Notes: a model not told the origin generated them from the sequence alone. Positions 30,796-42,026 are shown, numbered from the stretch's first letter. The stretch: DNA of 64,000 nt from SG8-30 sp963695085 (GCA_963695085.1 CAVOFV010000005.1:186001-250000); one strand, 5' to 3'. Numbers and translations: made by a program.

Positions 30796-33090
30796 ACGAT
30801 CGATCTCGACGGTGGCCGCGGATTCCCGCTGCGGGCTCGCGAGGTAACGGTCGAAGAAATCCAGGATCGTCTTCCAGCCATGCCGGCCGGTCGTGCGGAA
30901 CGACAGCGCGGCATGCCTGACGCCCGGGTAAGGCATCACCTCGAACCGCTTGTCCAGTTCCGTGAGCCGGTGGATGAGGCTGGTGGTATTCGTGAACAGC
31001 ACGTTGTCGTCGGCCATGCCGTGCATGACGAGCAGGCGCCCGCGCAGCCCGGCGGCATACGGGAACACCGAAGAGGCGGAGTAACCCCCGGCATTGTCCT
31101 GCGGCCGACCCAGGTAGCGCTCGGTGTAATGCGTGTCGTACAGGCCCCAGTCGGTGACCGGCGCGCCCGCCACACCGGCGCGAAACGCGTCCGGGGCCTG
31201 GAACATGAGCATCAGCGTCATGTAGCCGCCGTAGCTCCAGCCGAACACGCCGAGTCGCTGCGGGTCGACCCATGGCAGCGAGCGCAGGTGCTCGACGCCA
31301 CGCAACTGGTCCTCGACCTCGACGCGGCCCAGCCGGCCGGCCAGCGCGGCGGCGAAGGCCTTGCCTCGCGCCGAGGAACCGCGGTTGTCGAGCGTGAACA
31401 CGGCGTAGCCGCGCTGCGCCATCACCTGCTCGAAAAGACTGCCGCGCCGATCGCCCCAGCGCCGTTGCACCTGCTGCACACCCGGCCCGCCGTAGACCGT
31501 CACGATGACGGGATAGCGACGCGTCGCGTCGAAGCCGGCCGGGCGGAACAGGCGCCAGTACAGCGGCGTGCCGTCGGCGGCGGGCAGCGTGCCGAATTCC
31601 GGGACGACGTGCTGCGCGGCATAGGGCCAGTACGGATGACTGGCGTCGAGAACATTCGCAGCCAGCGTGCCGAGGTGCCGGCCGTCCGCGGCGTGCAGCG
31701 TCACCGTCGTGGGTCGCGACGGGTCGCTGTAGCTGGCCACGTAGCGGCGGGCATCGGCGGACATCACGACCGAATTCCAGCCGTCACCGCCGGTCACCTG
31801 GCGCGGCGCATCCGGCTCCTTCGTGTCGAGCGCCGCGGCGTACAGGTGCCGCTCGAGCGGCGACTTGCGTGTGGCCATGAAGTACACGCGGCCGCGTCGC
31901 CCGTCGAGGCCGCGCACGGCGGCTTCCGCGCGGTCGCCCTCGACGTCCCAGTCGCCGGCCGTCAGCGGCCGCAGCAGCACGCCGTCGTCGTCGTACAGGT
32001 ACAGGTGATTGTGCCCGCTGCGTTGCGAGGCCCACACGAACTGCCCGCGGCCCGCGATGAACAGCAACTCGTCGTTCAGGTCGACCCAGCTGTCGCTGCG
32101 CTCGGTGAACAGCAGGCGCGGCGCGCCCCCCGCCGCCGCGTAGGTCAGCACGTCGAGCCGCCGCTGGTCGCGTGACTGGCGCTGCACCAGCAGCCGGTCG
32201 CCGGCCGGGAACCAGTGCACGCGTGCGACATAGATGTCCGGCTCGGCGCCGAGGTCCAGCCAGCGCACGGCTGCGGCGCCGAGTTCGACGATGCCGAGGG
32301 CGACCCTGGCATTGGCCGTGCCGGCGGCGGGATAACGCTGCCGGTGCACCTTGAAGCCGCTGGCCTCGATCTCGAACCGCTGCTGCTCCTCGACGCCGGA
32401 TTCGTCCACGCGCGCGAAGGCAATGCGCGACTCGTCGGGGGACCACCAGTAGCCCGTGTGGCGGTCCATCTCCTCCTGTGCGATGAACTCCGCGACGCCA
32501 TTGCTGACGAGACCCTCGCCATCGTCCGTCAGCGCGCGCTCGCGGCCCGTCGCGAGTTCCAGGACGAACAGGTCCTGGTCGCGGACGAAACTGACGAAGC
32601 GGCCGAGCGGCGAGATGCGCGGGTCGGTCTCGTAGGCCACCGTGTCCGTCAGCTGGCGCACGGCGCGCCGCGCCGGCAGGCGCAGGTCGTACCAGTACAG
32701 GTCGCCGTTCAGCGGAAACAGCAGTGCGCCGGAATCGGGCGCCCAGGCGTACTCGACGATGCCGCGTGCCGAGGCGATGCGCGCCCGCTCGCGGCGGGCC
32801 TCTTCCTCGGTGGACAGCGCGCGTTCCTCGGGTACCAGACTGCGCGAATCCGCCAGCAGCCGGTGCTCGCGACGCGCGATGTCGTAGGCCCACAGGTCGA
32901 AGACGTCCTGGTCGTCGGCCCGGCCGCGCAGGTAACTGACCAGCCGGCCGTCGGGCGAGAAGCGCACGCTCTTCAGCGTCGTCCCGCGCAGGTCCGGCGC
33001 CTCGAACAGGCGGTCGATGGTCAGCACCTCGGTCCGCGCCAGCGGCGACAGGATCAGGCAGGCCAGCAGGGTCGCAAATCGCCGGTGCAT
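30775..33090 (-). CDS. S9B family dipeptidyl peptidase IV-like serine peptidase, secreted
   Basis: 771 aa. An N-terminal signal peptide (MHRRFATLLACLILSPLA) predicts export. Residues 40-500 form a DPPIV-type beta-propeller with repeated blade motifs such as VRFSPDGRLVSYLRG and FIAQEEMDRHTGYWWSPDE; the paired glutamates in QEEMDR are the residues that hold the substrate N-terminus in DPPIV. The C-terminal alpha/beta hydrolase has GWSYGGYM (Ser about 618), MHGMADDNV (Asp) and GVRHAALS (His). It should cleave X-Pro dipeptides in the periplasm or outside. The ATG has a perfect GGAGG. It is divergent from a second S9 peptidase. Confidence 0.9.
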   Translation of the reverse strand: MHRRFATLLACLILSPLARTEVLTIDRLFEAPDLRGTTLKSVRFSPDGRLVSYLRGRADDQDVFDLWAYDIARREHRLLADSRSLVPEERALSTEEEARRERARIASARGIVEYAWAPDSGALLFPLNGDLYWYDLRLPARRAVRQLTDTVAYETDPRISPLGRFVSFVRDQDLFVLELATGRERALTDDGEGLVSNGVAEFIAQEEMDRHTGYWWSPDESRIAFARVDESGVEEQQRFEIEASGFKVHRQRYPAAGTANARVALGIVELGAAAVRWLDLGAEPDIYVARVHWFPAGDRLLVQRQSRDQRRLDVLTYAAAGGAPRLLFTERSDSWVDLNDELLFIAGRGQFVWASQRSGHNHLYLYDDDGVLLRPLTAGDWDVEGDRAEAAVRGLDGRRGRVYFMATRKSPLERHLYAAALDTKEPDAPRQVTGGDGWNSVVMSADARRYVASYSDPSRPTTVTLHAADGRHLGTLAANVLDASHPYWPYAAQHVVPEFGTLPAADGTPLYWRLFRPAGFDATRRYPVIVTVYGGPGVQQVQRRWGDRRGSLFEQVMAQRGYAVFTLDNRGSSARGKAFAAALAGRLGRVEVEDQLRGVEHLRSLPWVDPQRLGVFGWSYGGYMTLMLMFQAPDAFRAGVAGAPVTDWGLYDTHYTERYLGRPQDNAGGYSASSVFPYAAGLRGRLLVMHGMADDNVLFTNTTSLIHRLTELDKRFEVMPYPGVRHAALSFRTTGRHGWKTILDFFDRYLASPQRESAATVEIDRSVGGAP

Positions 33091-33120
33091 GTTTCCTCCG
33101 GGGTTGGATGGTGGCGCGTC

Positions 33121-33129
33121 TGCTAGACT
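33121..33129 (+). promoter_or_regulatory. Extended -10 for the S9A peptidase gene
   Basis: TGCTAGACT is a TGn-extended -10 (TAGACT at 33124-33129). It lies downstream of the first possible ATG (33108), which argues that translation begins further on, at the GTG at 33165. No clear -35 is visible, which is acceptable for an extended -10. Confidence 0.4.
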
Positions 33130-33164
33130 CCGCGTCCGTCGCAGGCCTGCGGAGTGTATTCGCC

Positions 33165-35351
<2,187 letters not shown>

Positions 35352-35372
35352 GCCGCCGGCGCCGGCGGCGCG

Positions 35373-35576
35373 TCAGTGACGGCGTGGCGGCGTGCCGTTG
35401 CCCTCGTCAGGCGCGGCGTCCGGTGCCGGCTCGCCCGGGATGGCGTGCGCTTCCTTGAACCACGCGCCGAGGTCGATGAGCTTGCAGCGTTCGCTGCAGA
35501 AGGGCCGCCAGCGGTTGGCGGGATCCCATGCGAGTTCGCGCCGGCAGGTCGGGCAGCGATGCGATGCCGGGCTCAT
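35373..35576 (-). CDS. yacG: DNA gyrase inhibitor YacG
   Basis: 67 aa zinc-binding protein. The four zinc cysteines are in CPTC (residues 8-11) and CSERC (27-31), with WDPANRWRPFCSERCKLIDLG between and after. The tail is acidic and proline-rich, as usual. YacG is reported to bind GyrB and inhibit gyrase. Its ATG overlaps the zapD stop by ATGA, the common zapD-yacG arrangement. Confidence 0.93.
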   Translation of the reverse strand: MSPASHRCPTCRRELAWDPANRWRPFCSERCKLIDLGAWFKEAHAIPGEPAPDAAPDEGNGTPPRRH

Positions 35577-36370
35577 GTGCAGCTGGTCAGCGTGAACGGC
35601 ACGTCTTCCTGTGGTTGCACGGGCCGGGTCCTGACGCCGCCCCAGCGCAGGAAGCGGATGCTGCAGCGGTAATGGCTGCCGCTGACCTCGGGGAACAGGT
35701 CCGAACCGCCCGGCATCTCGATCTGCAGCAACTGCACCGGATGCTCGCGGTCGAAGACGACGTGGTACACGGCGCCCTGGGCGACGTGCTGCATGGGGCG
35801 CCCGCTCTCGCGGGTCACCCACAGCAATTCGGAGACGCTCTCGCACAGCGGCCTGATCCGGCCCATCCACTCCTCGAGGTCTGCCTCGCGCACGGCCGCG
35901 GCCCGGTTCAGCCAGTGGAAGTAATCGGGCAGGTCGAACTCGCAGGTGCCGCCCGGTATCGCGCTGCGGTGCTTGATCGCATTGAGGAACTCGGAGTCGC
36001 GCAGCGGCTGCAGGAAGTTGCTGCCCGAGGCATTGAGTTCCTCGCGGCGGCCGACCAGCGCGGCGAGCACCGCGCGCAGCCGCGCGCCGTCCACGCCGGG
36101 CCGGTCCTGGAAGTCCTTGAGCGTCGCCATCTGCCGCTCCAGTTCCTTGAGCACGTCGCCGCGCGCGTCGCCGCGGGCCGTGATGGCCAGGATCTCCAGC
36201 AGGCTGCTGACCGCGGCGCGGCTCGCCCACGGGCTTGGCGAGGAGGCATGGTGGCCGGCCTGGTTCCACAGGAACTCGACGCGCAGGAATACGCGCATCC
36301 GCTCGTTGAGCGGCTGCTCGTAGAGCACGGACTCGGCGGTGGCTTCCGGGGCCTCGATGGGCTCGAACAT
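35573..36370 (-). CDS. zapD: Cell division protein ZapD
   Basis: 265 aa protein (formerly YacF) that cross-links FtsZ filaments by binding the FtsZ C-terminal peptide. Family stretches are YEQPLNERMRVFLRVEFL near the N-terminus, FLNAIKHRSAIPGGTCEFDLPDYFHWL in the middle (written here in two overlapping parts: FLNAIKHRSAIPGG and CEFDLPDYFHWL), and QIEMPGGSDLFPEVSGSHY near the end. I chose the ATG giving MFEPIEAPE; an upstream ATG exists at 36409. It is the second FtsZ-related locus in the window. Confidence 0.93.
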   Translation of the reverse strand: MFEPIEAPEATAESVLYEQPLNERMRVFLRVEFLWNQAGHHASSPSPWASRAAVSSLLEILAITARGDARGDVLKELERQMATLKDFQDRPGVDGARLRAVLAALVGRREELNASGSNFLQPLRDSEFLNAIKHRSAIPGGTCEFDLPDYFHWLNRAAAVREADLEEWMGRIRPLCESVSELLWVTRESGRPMQHVAQGAVYHVVFDREHPVQLLQIEMPGGSDLFPEVSGSHYRCSIRFLRWGGVRTRPVQPQEDVPFTLTSCT

Positions 36371-36444
36371 CCTTTCATTGTGCGGCAGGGGTCCGGTGCC
36401 GTAAACCACCCCGCCATGGCGGCCATGCCGCGGCGCGCGGTCCG

Positions 36445-37050
36445 TCAGGCGCCGGCTGCGGCGATGGCCCGGTAGGAACGGTCCAGCGCTGCGACCTTGT
36501 CCCGCAGTTCCTGCAGCGTCCCTTCGTTGTCGAGGACGTCGTCGGCGATGGCGAGCCGCTGTTCGCGGCTGGCCTGCGCGGCCAGCATGGCCTGCCCGGC
36601 CGCCTCGCCCTCGCGGTCGCGCAGTCGCCGCAACTGGGTCTCGACCGCGCAGTCGACGACCAGCACCCGGTCCACGGCGGCCGTGACGCCGCTTTCGACC
36701 AGCAGCGGGATCACGAACACCTGGTACGGACCGCCGGCGGTCGCCGACTGGCGCTCGAGCCCGGCCCAGATGGCCGGGTGCAGCATGGCCTCGAGCCGGC
36801 GGCGGGCGGCCGGGTCGGCAAAGACCAGTGCGCGCAGCGCGCGGCGATCGAGCCGGCCGTCACGGTCGAGCACCCGGGCGCCAAATTCCGCGACGATGCG
36901 CGCCAGCCCCGGCTGCCCGGGCTCGACCACCTCGCGCGCGATGACGTCCGTGTCGAGCACCGGCACGCCGAGCGACGCGAACGCAGCGGCCACGGCGCTC
37001 TTGCCGCTGGCGATGCCGCCGGTCAGCCCGATGCGCAGCGGGCTGCTCAT
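36445..37050 (-). CDS. coaE: Dephospho-CoA kinase
   Basis: 201 aa kinase for the last step of coenzyme A synthesis. The P-loop GLTGGIASGKS is at residues 8-18, followed by LDTDVIAREVV. The lid and acceptor region reads VIPLLVESG. The longer open frame upstream is antisense or out-of-frame of pilD. It lies eight bases after pilD and probably belongs to the same transcript, the classical pilD-coaE pairing. Confidence 0.95.
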   Translation of the reverse strand: MSSPLRIGLTGGIASGKSAVAAAFASLGVPVLDTDVIAREVVEPGQPGLARIVAEFGARVLDRDGRLDRRALRALVFADPAARRRLEAMLHPAIWAGLERQSATAGGPYQVFVIPLLVESGVTAAVDRVLVVDCAVETQLRRLRDREGEAAGQAMLAAQASREQRLAIADDVLDNEGTLQELRDKVAALDRSYRAIAAAGA

Positions 37051-37058
37051 CGCACCGC

Positions 37059-37952
37059 TCAACGCAGGCCGGCCACGGCGAGGTAGCCGTCGACGATCTC
37101 GCGGCCCCACAGCATGGCGATCCAGCCGGCGCCGGCGAGGAACGGACCGAAAGGAATCGGCACATTGCGACCGTGCCGCCGCGCCACGATCAGCGCGATG
37201 CCGACGGTCGCGCCCACCGCGGCGGACAGCAGCAGCACGAGCGGCAGCATCTGCCAGCCGAGCCACGCGCCGAGCGCCGCGTACAGCTTGAAGTCGCCGT
37301 AGCCCATGCCTTCCTTGCCGGTCAGCAGCTTGAACGCGTGGAACACCGCCCACAGGAACAGGTAGGCGCCGATCGCGCCCAGGATCGCATCGACCGGCGC
37401 CGCGGGCAGCACCGCGGCCTGGCCCGGCTCGTGCCACAGGCTGGCCAGCAGTCCCAGCCACAGCAGCGGCAGCGTCAGGTTGTCGGGCAGCAGTTGCCGG
37501 TCGAGGTCGATGACCGTCAGCGCGACCAGGAACCAGGTCACCAGCAGCCCGCCGCAGGCCGCCAGCCCCGGACCGAAGTGCCAGGCGACGGCCGCGCTGA
37601 GCAGGCCGGTCGCGAGTTCGATCACGGGATAACGCGCGGCAATGGCCGTGCCGCAGCTCGCACAGCGGCCCCGCAGCACGAGCCAGCTCACGACCGGAAC
37701 ATTGTGCCGGGCCTTGATCGGGGCCTTGCAGGCTGGGCAATGCGAGCGCGGCGCAGCCAGCGACAGGGGAGTCCCGGCCGGCACCTCGGGCTGGCCGGAC
37801 AACTCGGCGCACTGCGCGCGCCACTGGCGGTCCAGCATCAGCGGCAGCCGGTAGATGACGACATTCAGGAAACTGCCGATGGCAAGGGAGAAGAGCAGCG
37901 CGGCGCCGGTGAAGACGCCCCTCTCGGTCCCGAGCAAGGTGAGGATGTCCAC
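37059..37952 (-). CDS. pilD: Type IV prepilin peptidase and N-methyltransferase PilD
   Basis: 297 aa inner-membrane aspartyl protease that cleaves prepilins after glycine and methylates the new N-terminus. The N-terminal domain has the four-cysteine zinc motif (CPAC and CASC). The catalytic aspartates are in TVIDLDRQLLPD and in the GxGD-type GMGYGDFKL. About eight membrane helices are present. The GTG start has AAGGAGG nine bases ahead. Substrates should include the PilA encoded nearby. Confidence 0.95.
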   Translation of the reverse strand: MDILTLLGTERGVFTGAALLFSLAIGSFLNVVIYRLPLMLDRQWRAQCAELSGQPEVPAGTPLSLAAPRSHCPACKAPIKARHNVPVVSWLVLRGRCASCGTAIAARYPVIELATGLLSAAVAWHFGPGLAACGGLLVTWFLVALTVIDLDRQLLPDNLTLPLLWLGLLASLWHEPGQAAVLPAAPVDAILGAIGAYLFLWAVFHAFKLLTGKEGMGYGDFKLYAALGAWLGWQMLPLVLLLSAAVGATVGIALIVARRHGRNVPIPFGPFLAGAGWIAMLWGREIVDGYLAVAGLR

Positions 37953-37970
37953 GTCGGCCGGCCTCCTTCG

Positions 37971-38001
37971 GTGAAACGCCGCGTCGGACGCGGCGTTTCA
38001 C
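37971..38001. repeat. Perfect 15-bp inverted repeat between pilC and pilD
   Basis: GTGAAACGCCGCGTC (37971-37985), one base, then GACGCGGCGTTTCAC (37987-38001). It fills most of the 74-base gap between the pilC stop and the pilD start. Folded in RNA it gives a stem of about 13 pairs with a small loop. No T-run follows on either strand, so it is not a textbook terminator. Confidence 0.75.
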
Positions 38002-38026
38002 GATCGAATCGAGCGGGGTCGCGGCG

Positions 38027-39247
38027 TCAGACGACCGCGCCGAGCTTGAAGATCGGCAGGTACATGGCGACGACCAGCCCGCCGACCAGTCCGCCCAGGA
38101 TGACCATGATCAGCGGCTCGAGCAGGCTCGCCATGCTGTCCACGGCGGTGTCCACCTCGAGCTCGTAGAACTCGGCGACCTTGCTGGACATCTCGTCCAG
38201 CGAGCCGGATTCCTCGCCGACCGCGATCATCTGCACCACCATGTTCGGGAACAGGCCGGTCGTTTCCATGGACCGCGCGAGCCGGAGGCCGGTCGCGACC
38301 TCGTCGCGCATCTTGAGCACGGCCAGTTCGTAGACGATATTGCCGGTGGCGCCGGCGACCGAGGTCATGGCCTCGACCAGCGGCACGCCCGCGGAGAACA
38401 TGGTGGCAAGCGTACGAGCGTAGCGCGCGATCGCCGCCTTGACCAGGATGGGCCCGATGATCGGCGTCTTGAGCGCGGCACGGTCGATGAACTGCCGCAT
38501 CGCGCGCGAGCGCTTGTGGAAATAGCTGAAGGCGAATATGGCGCCGCCGGCGACGAGTCCGACCATCCAGCCCTTGTCCTGCACGAACTTCGACAGGTCG
38601 ATGACCATGCGCGTGAAGGCGGGCAGGTCCGCGCCAAAGCCCTTGAACAGCTCCTCGAACTGCGGGATCACGAACAGCAGCAGGATCACCGTCACGATGA
38701 CGGCGACCGCCAGGACCGCCGCCGGGTAGAACAGCGCTTTCTTGATCTTCTTCTTCAGCGCCTCGGTCTTTTCCTTGTAGGTCGCGACCTTGTCGAGCAG
38801 CGATTCCAGCGCGCCGGCATGCTCACCCGCCTCGACCAGGTTGACGAACAGGTCGTCGAAGTAGAGCGGGTGCTTGGCCAGCGCCTCGTGCAGCGTGCTG
38901 CCGGCCTCGATCTGCCCCTTGATGCCCAGGATCAGCTTCTGCATCGACGGCTTGTCGTGGCCGACGCCGACGATCTCGAAGGCCTGCACCAGCGGGATGC
39001 CCGCCTTCAGCATGGTGGCCAGCTGCCGGGCGAACATCGCGATGTCGAGCGGCGTGATCTTGCCGCCGGCGGCAAACAGCTGGCTCTCCTTCCTGACGCG
39101 CGCGGGAACGACGCCCTGGCGGCGCAGTTCGGACCTGACGTCCGCCTCGCTGCGGGCCAGCGACCTGCCCTTGAGCTTGTTGCCCTTGCGGTCCTTCCCC
39201 TCCCACTTCCAGGGGACCTCTTTCTTGAGTGCTGCAGCCTGCGCCAT
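38027..39247 (-). CDS. pilC: Type IV pilus inner-membrane platform protein PilC
   Basis: 406 aa GspF-family protein that forms the platform for pilus assembly and couples the PilB motor to pilin addition. Two repeated GspF domains are visible (residues about 75-198 and 280-400), each starting with a stretch such as MFARQLATMLKAGIPLVQA and YARTLATMFSAGVPLVEA. Three hydrophobic helices are present. Homologous N-terminal text includes WEGKDRKGNKLKG. It lies 51 bases after pilB. Confidence 0.96.
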   Translation of the reverse strand: MAQAAALKKEVPWKWEGKDRKGNKLKGRSLARSEADVRSELRRQGVVPARVRKESQLFAAGGKITPLDIAMFARQLATMLKAGIPLVQAFEIVGVGHDKPSMQKLILGIKGQIEAGSTLHEALAKHPLYFDDLFVNLVEAGEHAGALESLLDKVATYKEKTEALKKKIKKALFYPAAVLAVAVIVTVILLLFVIPQFEELFKGFGADLPAFTRMVIDLSKFVQDKGWMVGLVAGGAIFAFSYFHKRSRAMRQFIDRAALKTPIIGPILVKAAIARYARTLATMFSAGVPLVEAMTSVAGATGNIVYELAVLKMRDEVATGLRLARSMETTGLFPNMVVQMIAVGEESGSLDEMSSKVAEFYELEVDTAVDSMASLLEPLIMVILGGLVGGLVVAMYLPIFKLGAVV

Positions 39248-39298
39248 GTCTGCCCGCCCCGCTTAAGTAAACCGGTTCAATGCTAACCCGAATTGCAC

Positions 39299-41047
39299 TC
39301 AGTCAACCGTGACGCGGTTGACTTCTTCGAGGCTCGTCATGCCGTCGCGCACCTTCTTCAGCCCCGACTGGCGCAGGTCCCAGATCCCTTCCTTGTTGGC
39401 CTGGTCCTTGATGTCGCGGGCATTGCCGCCCGCCAGGATGATGCGTCCGATGGCCTCGCTGACCGGCAGGACCTCGTAGATGCCGACCCGTCCCTTGTAG
39501 CCGTCCGTGCACTCGCCGCAGCCGACCGGGCGGAAGATCCGGAATTCGCCCTTCGCGATGTCCTCCTCGGAGAAGCCTTCCTTGACCAGTGCGTCGTGGG
39601 GCAGGGTCACCGACTCCTTGCAGTTCTTGCACAGGCGCCGGGCCAGGCGCTGCGCGATGATCAGGCTGACCGAAGTGGCGATCGCGTAGGGCTTGACCCC
39701 CATGTCGATGAGGCGGGTCAGGGTCTGCGGCGCATCGTTGGTATGCAGGGTGGACAGCACCAGGTGGCCCGTCTGCGCCGCCTTGATGGCGATCTCCGCC
39801 GTCTCGAGGTCGCGGATTTCGCCGACCATGATCACGTCCGGGTCCTGGCGCAGGAAGGCGCGCAGTGCGGACGCGAAGGTCAGGCCGACCTTGTTGTTCA
39901 CGTTGACCTGGTTGACGCCGGGCAACACGATTTCGGCCGGGTCCTCGGCCGTCGAGATATTGGTGTCCTCGACGTTCAGGATCGACAGTCCGGTGTACAG
40001 CGACACCGTCTTGCCGCTGCCGGTCGGGCCCGTGACCAGGATCATGCCCTGCGGCTTGGACAGCGTATTGAGGTAGAACTCCCTCTGGAAAGGTTCGTAG
40101 CCCAGCGCGTCGATGCCCATCATCGCGGTGCTGGCGTCGAGGATGCGCAGCACGATCTTCTCGCCGAACAGCGTGGGGCAGGAACTGACGCGGAAATCGA
40201 TCGAGCGGTTCTTGGACAGCCGCATCTTGATGCGCCCGTCCTGCGGCACGCGCCGTTCGGCGATGTCGAGCCGCGACATGACCTTGAGGCGCGCCGCCAG
40301 CTTCTGCGACAGCTGCACCGGCGGCTGCGCGACCTCCTTCAGCACGCCGTCCAGGCGCACGCGGATGCGGTAGTACTTCTCGTACGGCTCGAAGTGGATG
40401 TCGGACGCGTTCTTGCGGATCGCATCGAGCATGATCTTGTTGACGAAGCGCACGATCGGCGCGTCCTCGATGTCGTCGCGGCCGACGCTGTCGGCTTCGA
40501 TCTCGTCCGTGCCCGCCGAGATGTCGAGGTTCTCGAGGTCGAAGTCGTCGTCGACCAGGGTCGGCATCGACACGTCGACCTGCTCGATGGCCTTCTGCAC
40601 GGCCTTCTGCAGCTTGTCGTCCTCGACCACCACCGCCTCGATCGACAGCCCGGTCTGGAACTTGATCTCGTCGATGCCGTGCAGGTTGGTCGGGTCGGCC
40701 ACCGCCACATGCAGCCGCTTGCCGCGCTTGGCCAGCGGCAGGATGCGGTGCTTGGCGAGCAGCTTGTCGTTGACGAGGCGCACCGCGTCCATGTCGATGT
40801 TGACCGCATCGAGGTCGAGCAGCGGCACGCCGAACTCCTGGGCCGCGGCGATCGCGATGTCGCGCGCGGTGGCGAGTTCCTGGCTGACGAGCCAGGTGAC
40901 GACGTGGATTTTCTTCTCGCGGGCCGCGATCACGGCCTTGATCATGACCTCTTCTTCCAGGATGCCGTCCTGCACGAGGCGCTGCGGCAGGCCCCCGAGC
41001 GTGGGCTTGGCGTTGGAAGCGGCGGCCATTGCAGAAGAGTCGTTCAT
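39299..41047 (-). CDS. pilB: Type IV pilus extension ATPase PilB
   Basis: 582 aa hexameric ATPase powering pilus extension. An N-terminal GspE/MshEN domain (residues 20-170) is followed by the ATPase domain with Walker A GPTGSGKT near residue 342, the Asp box and Walker B region RQDPDVIMVGEIRDLETAE, the His box STLHTNDAPQTL, and the tetracysteine zinc motif (CKNC and CGEC). I used the ATG giving MNDSSAMAA, which lies downstream of the predicted promoter; an earlier in-frame ATG would lie in or upstream of it. Confidence 0.96.
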   Translation of the reverse strand: MNDSSAMAAASNAKPTLGGLPQRLVQDGILEEEVMIKAVIAAREKKIHVVTWLVSQELATARDIAIAAAQEFGVPLLDLDAVNIDMDAVRLVNDKLLAKHRILPLAKRGKRLHVAVADPTNLHGIDEIKFQTGLSIEAVVVEDDKLQKAVQKAIEQVDVSMPTLVDDDFDLENLDISAGTDEIEADSVGRDDIEDAPIVRFVNKIMLDAIRKNASDIHFEPYEKYYRIRVRLDGVLKEVAQPPVQLSQKLAARLKVMSRLDIAERRVPQDGRIKMRLSKNRSIDFRVSSCPTLFGEKIVLRILDASTAMMGIDALGYEPFQREFYLNTLSKPQGMILVTGPTGSGKTVSLYTGLSILNVEDTNISTAEDPAEIVLPGVNQVNVNNKVGLTFASALRAFLRQDPDVIMVGEIRDLETAEIAIKAAQTGHLVLSTLHTNDAPQTLTRLIDMGVKPYAIATSVSLIIAQRLARRLCKNCKESVTLPHDALVKEGFSEEDIAKGEFRIFRPVGCGECTDGYKGRVGIYEVLPVSEAIGRIILAGGNARDIKDQANKEGIWDLRQSGLKKVRDGMTSLEEVNRVTVD

Positions 41048-41088
41048 AGCGGCTACAGGGCCCGGACGGTCAGCGTGGGCCATCCGGT

Positions 41089-41122
41089 AGTGTACCGGAC
41101 GGCGGCGGCCTGACAATTGTCA
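41089..41122 (-). promoter_or_regulatory. pilB promoter with a palindromic operator-like site
   Basis: On the minus strand TTGTCA (41116-41111), a 16-base spacer and TACACT (41094-41089) make a good promoter about 40 bases before pilB. The -35 lies inside a perfect 12-bp palindrome, TGACAATTGTCA (41111-41122), which could bind a dimeric regulator. Confidence 0.6.
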
Positions 41123-41229
41123 AATCGAGGGCGATGCTCCCACAAACTGCCGCCCGGGTCCGGTGATGCGCGTCACAGAGCGGTGCTGCCGGGCGGCAGA
41201 GCGGGGCGTGGGCCACCGCGCGGGCCATG

Positions 41230-41256
41230 AAAAAGGGCCCCTCGCGGGAGGGGCCC
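41230..41256 (-). terminator. Rho-independent terminator of pilA
   Basis: On the minus strand GGGCCCCTC, loop CCGC, GAGGGGCCC, then TTTTT: a nine-pair GC-rich stem with a run of T, about 50 bases after the pilA stop. It separates pilA from pilBCD. Confidence 0.9.
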
Positions 41257-41305
41257 CTGGTTGCTGGCCGACAGATCGGCCGCTATCGGCAACCGCCTGG
41301 CACGA

Positions 41306-41818
41306 TTACGTGCGGCACGAAGCCGGCAGGTACTTGTCGAGCAGCCCGACCGACGTCGCGACGGCACCGGAGTCGGCACCCGCACCGTCGGTCTCAACCA
41401 GCGCCGCTGCCGGCGTGGCGCGACCGCAGACCCATGCCACGTCGCCATTCGGGCTCAACCACGGCTTGAGCGACAAGGTCAGCGTGTCGAGGATCGCATT
41501 GGCCGATCCGCCGCTGGCCGTGCCGGCGTAGGTGATGACGATCGTGCCCATGTCGACGTCCACGTCGCCGACGTACTTGCCCAGCTTGTCGCCTTCGACA
41601 AGGCCGAGGGCGATTTCGTCGACCGGCCACTCGCCGGTATTGGCAACCGACTCGGCGACCGCCGCCTTCAGGTCGGCGGCCAGCGACAGGCCTTCAGTAA
41701 CCTGCGCACGGATCGTGTAGTCCTGGTAGGCCGGGATCGCGATCGCGGCCAGGATGCCGATGATGGCCACCACGATCATCAATTCGATGAGCGTGAAGCC
41801 CTTCTGGATCTTGTTCAT
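41306..41818 (-). CDS. pilA: Type IV major pilin PilA
   Basis: 170 aa prepilin. The short leader MNKIQKG is cut by PilD before F8, and the mature N-terminus FTLIELMIVVAIIGILAAIA has the conserved Glu5. Two cysteines near the C-terminus (VCGR and ASCRT) can form the disulfide that closes the D-region. The ATG has AAGGAG eight to nine bases ahead. The open frame extends upstream to 41911, but the conserved leader and the sigma-54 promoter fix the start. It ends at a strong terminator. Confidence 0.96.
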   Translation of the reverse strand: MNKIQKGFTLIELMIVVAIIGILAAIAIPAYQDYTIRAQVTEGLSLAADLKAAVAESVANTGEWPVDEIALGLVEGDKLGKYVGDVDVDMGTIVITYAGTASGGSANAILDTLTLSLKPWLSPNGDVAWVCGRATPAAALVETDGAGADSGAVATSVGLLDKYLPASCRT

Positions 41819-41875
41819 TGAGAGCACTCCTTGAGTTGAGCAAATTGGCGGCGCGGCCGCCGTCGCCCCTAAGAC

Positions 41876-41893
41876 AAGCAAGAGCCATGCCAA
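41876..41893 (-). promoter_or_regulatory. Sigma-54 (RpoN) promoter of pilA
   Basis: The minus strand reads TTGGCATGGCTCTTGCTT, matching the -24/-12 consensus TGGCACR-N4-TTGCT with correct GG to GC spacing. It lies about 58 bases before the pilA ATG. The adjacent gene encodes PilR, a sigma-54 activator. The DNA further upstream (about 41905-41945) is AT-rich and could hold enhancer or bending sites. Confidence 0.8.
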
Positions 41894-42026
41894 GACCAGA
41901 AGAAAATCCAACTACTTGTTTTTAAAGGGAATATCTTCATGTCGACGCGAGCAGTTCGGCTGCCCTGCCCAGACCGGCCTGCCTTGGGGCGTCAACAAGT
42001 GACGCTGTGCGTCGCCCCGGCCAGGC

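Noticed and set aside
39293..41113. 606-codon plus-strand frame mirroring pilB
   Set aside because: It is the exact antisense of a clearly real pilB and consists of Arg/Asp/His/Val-rich text without motifs.
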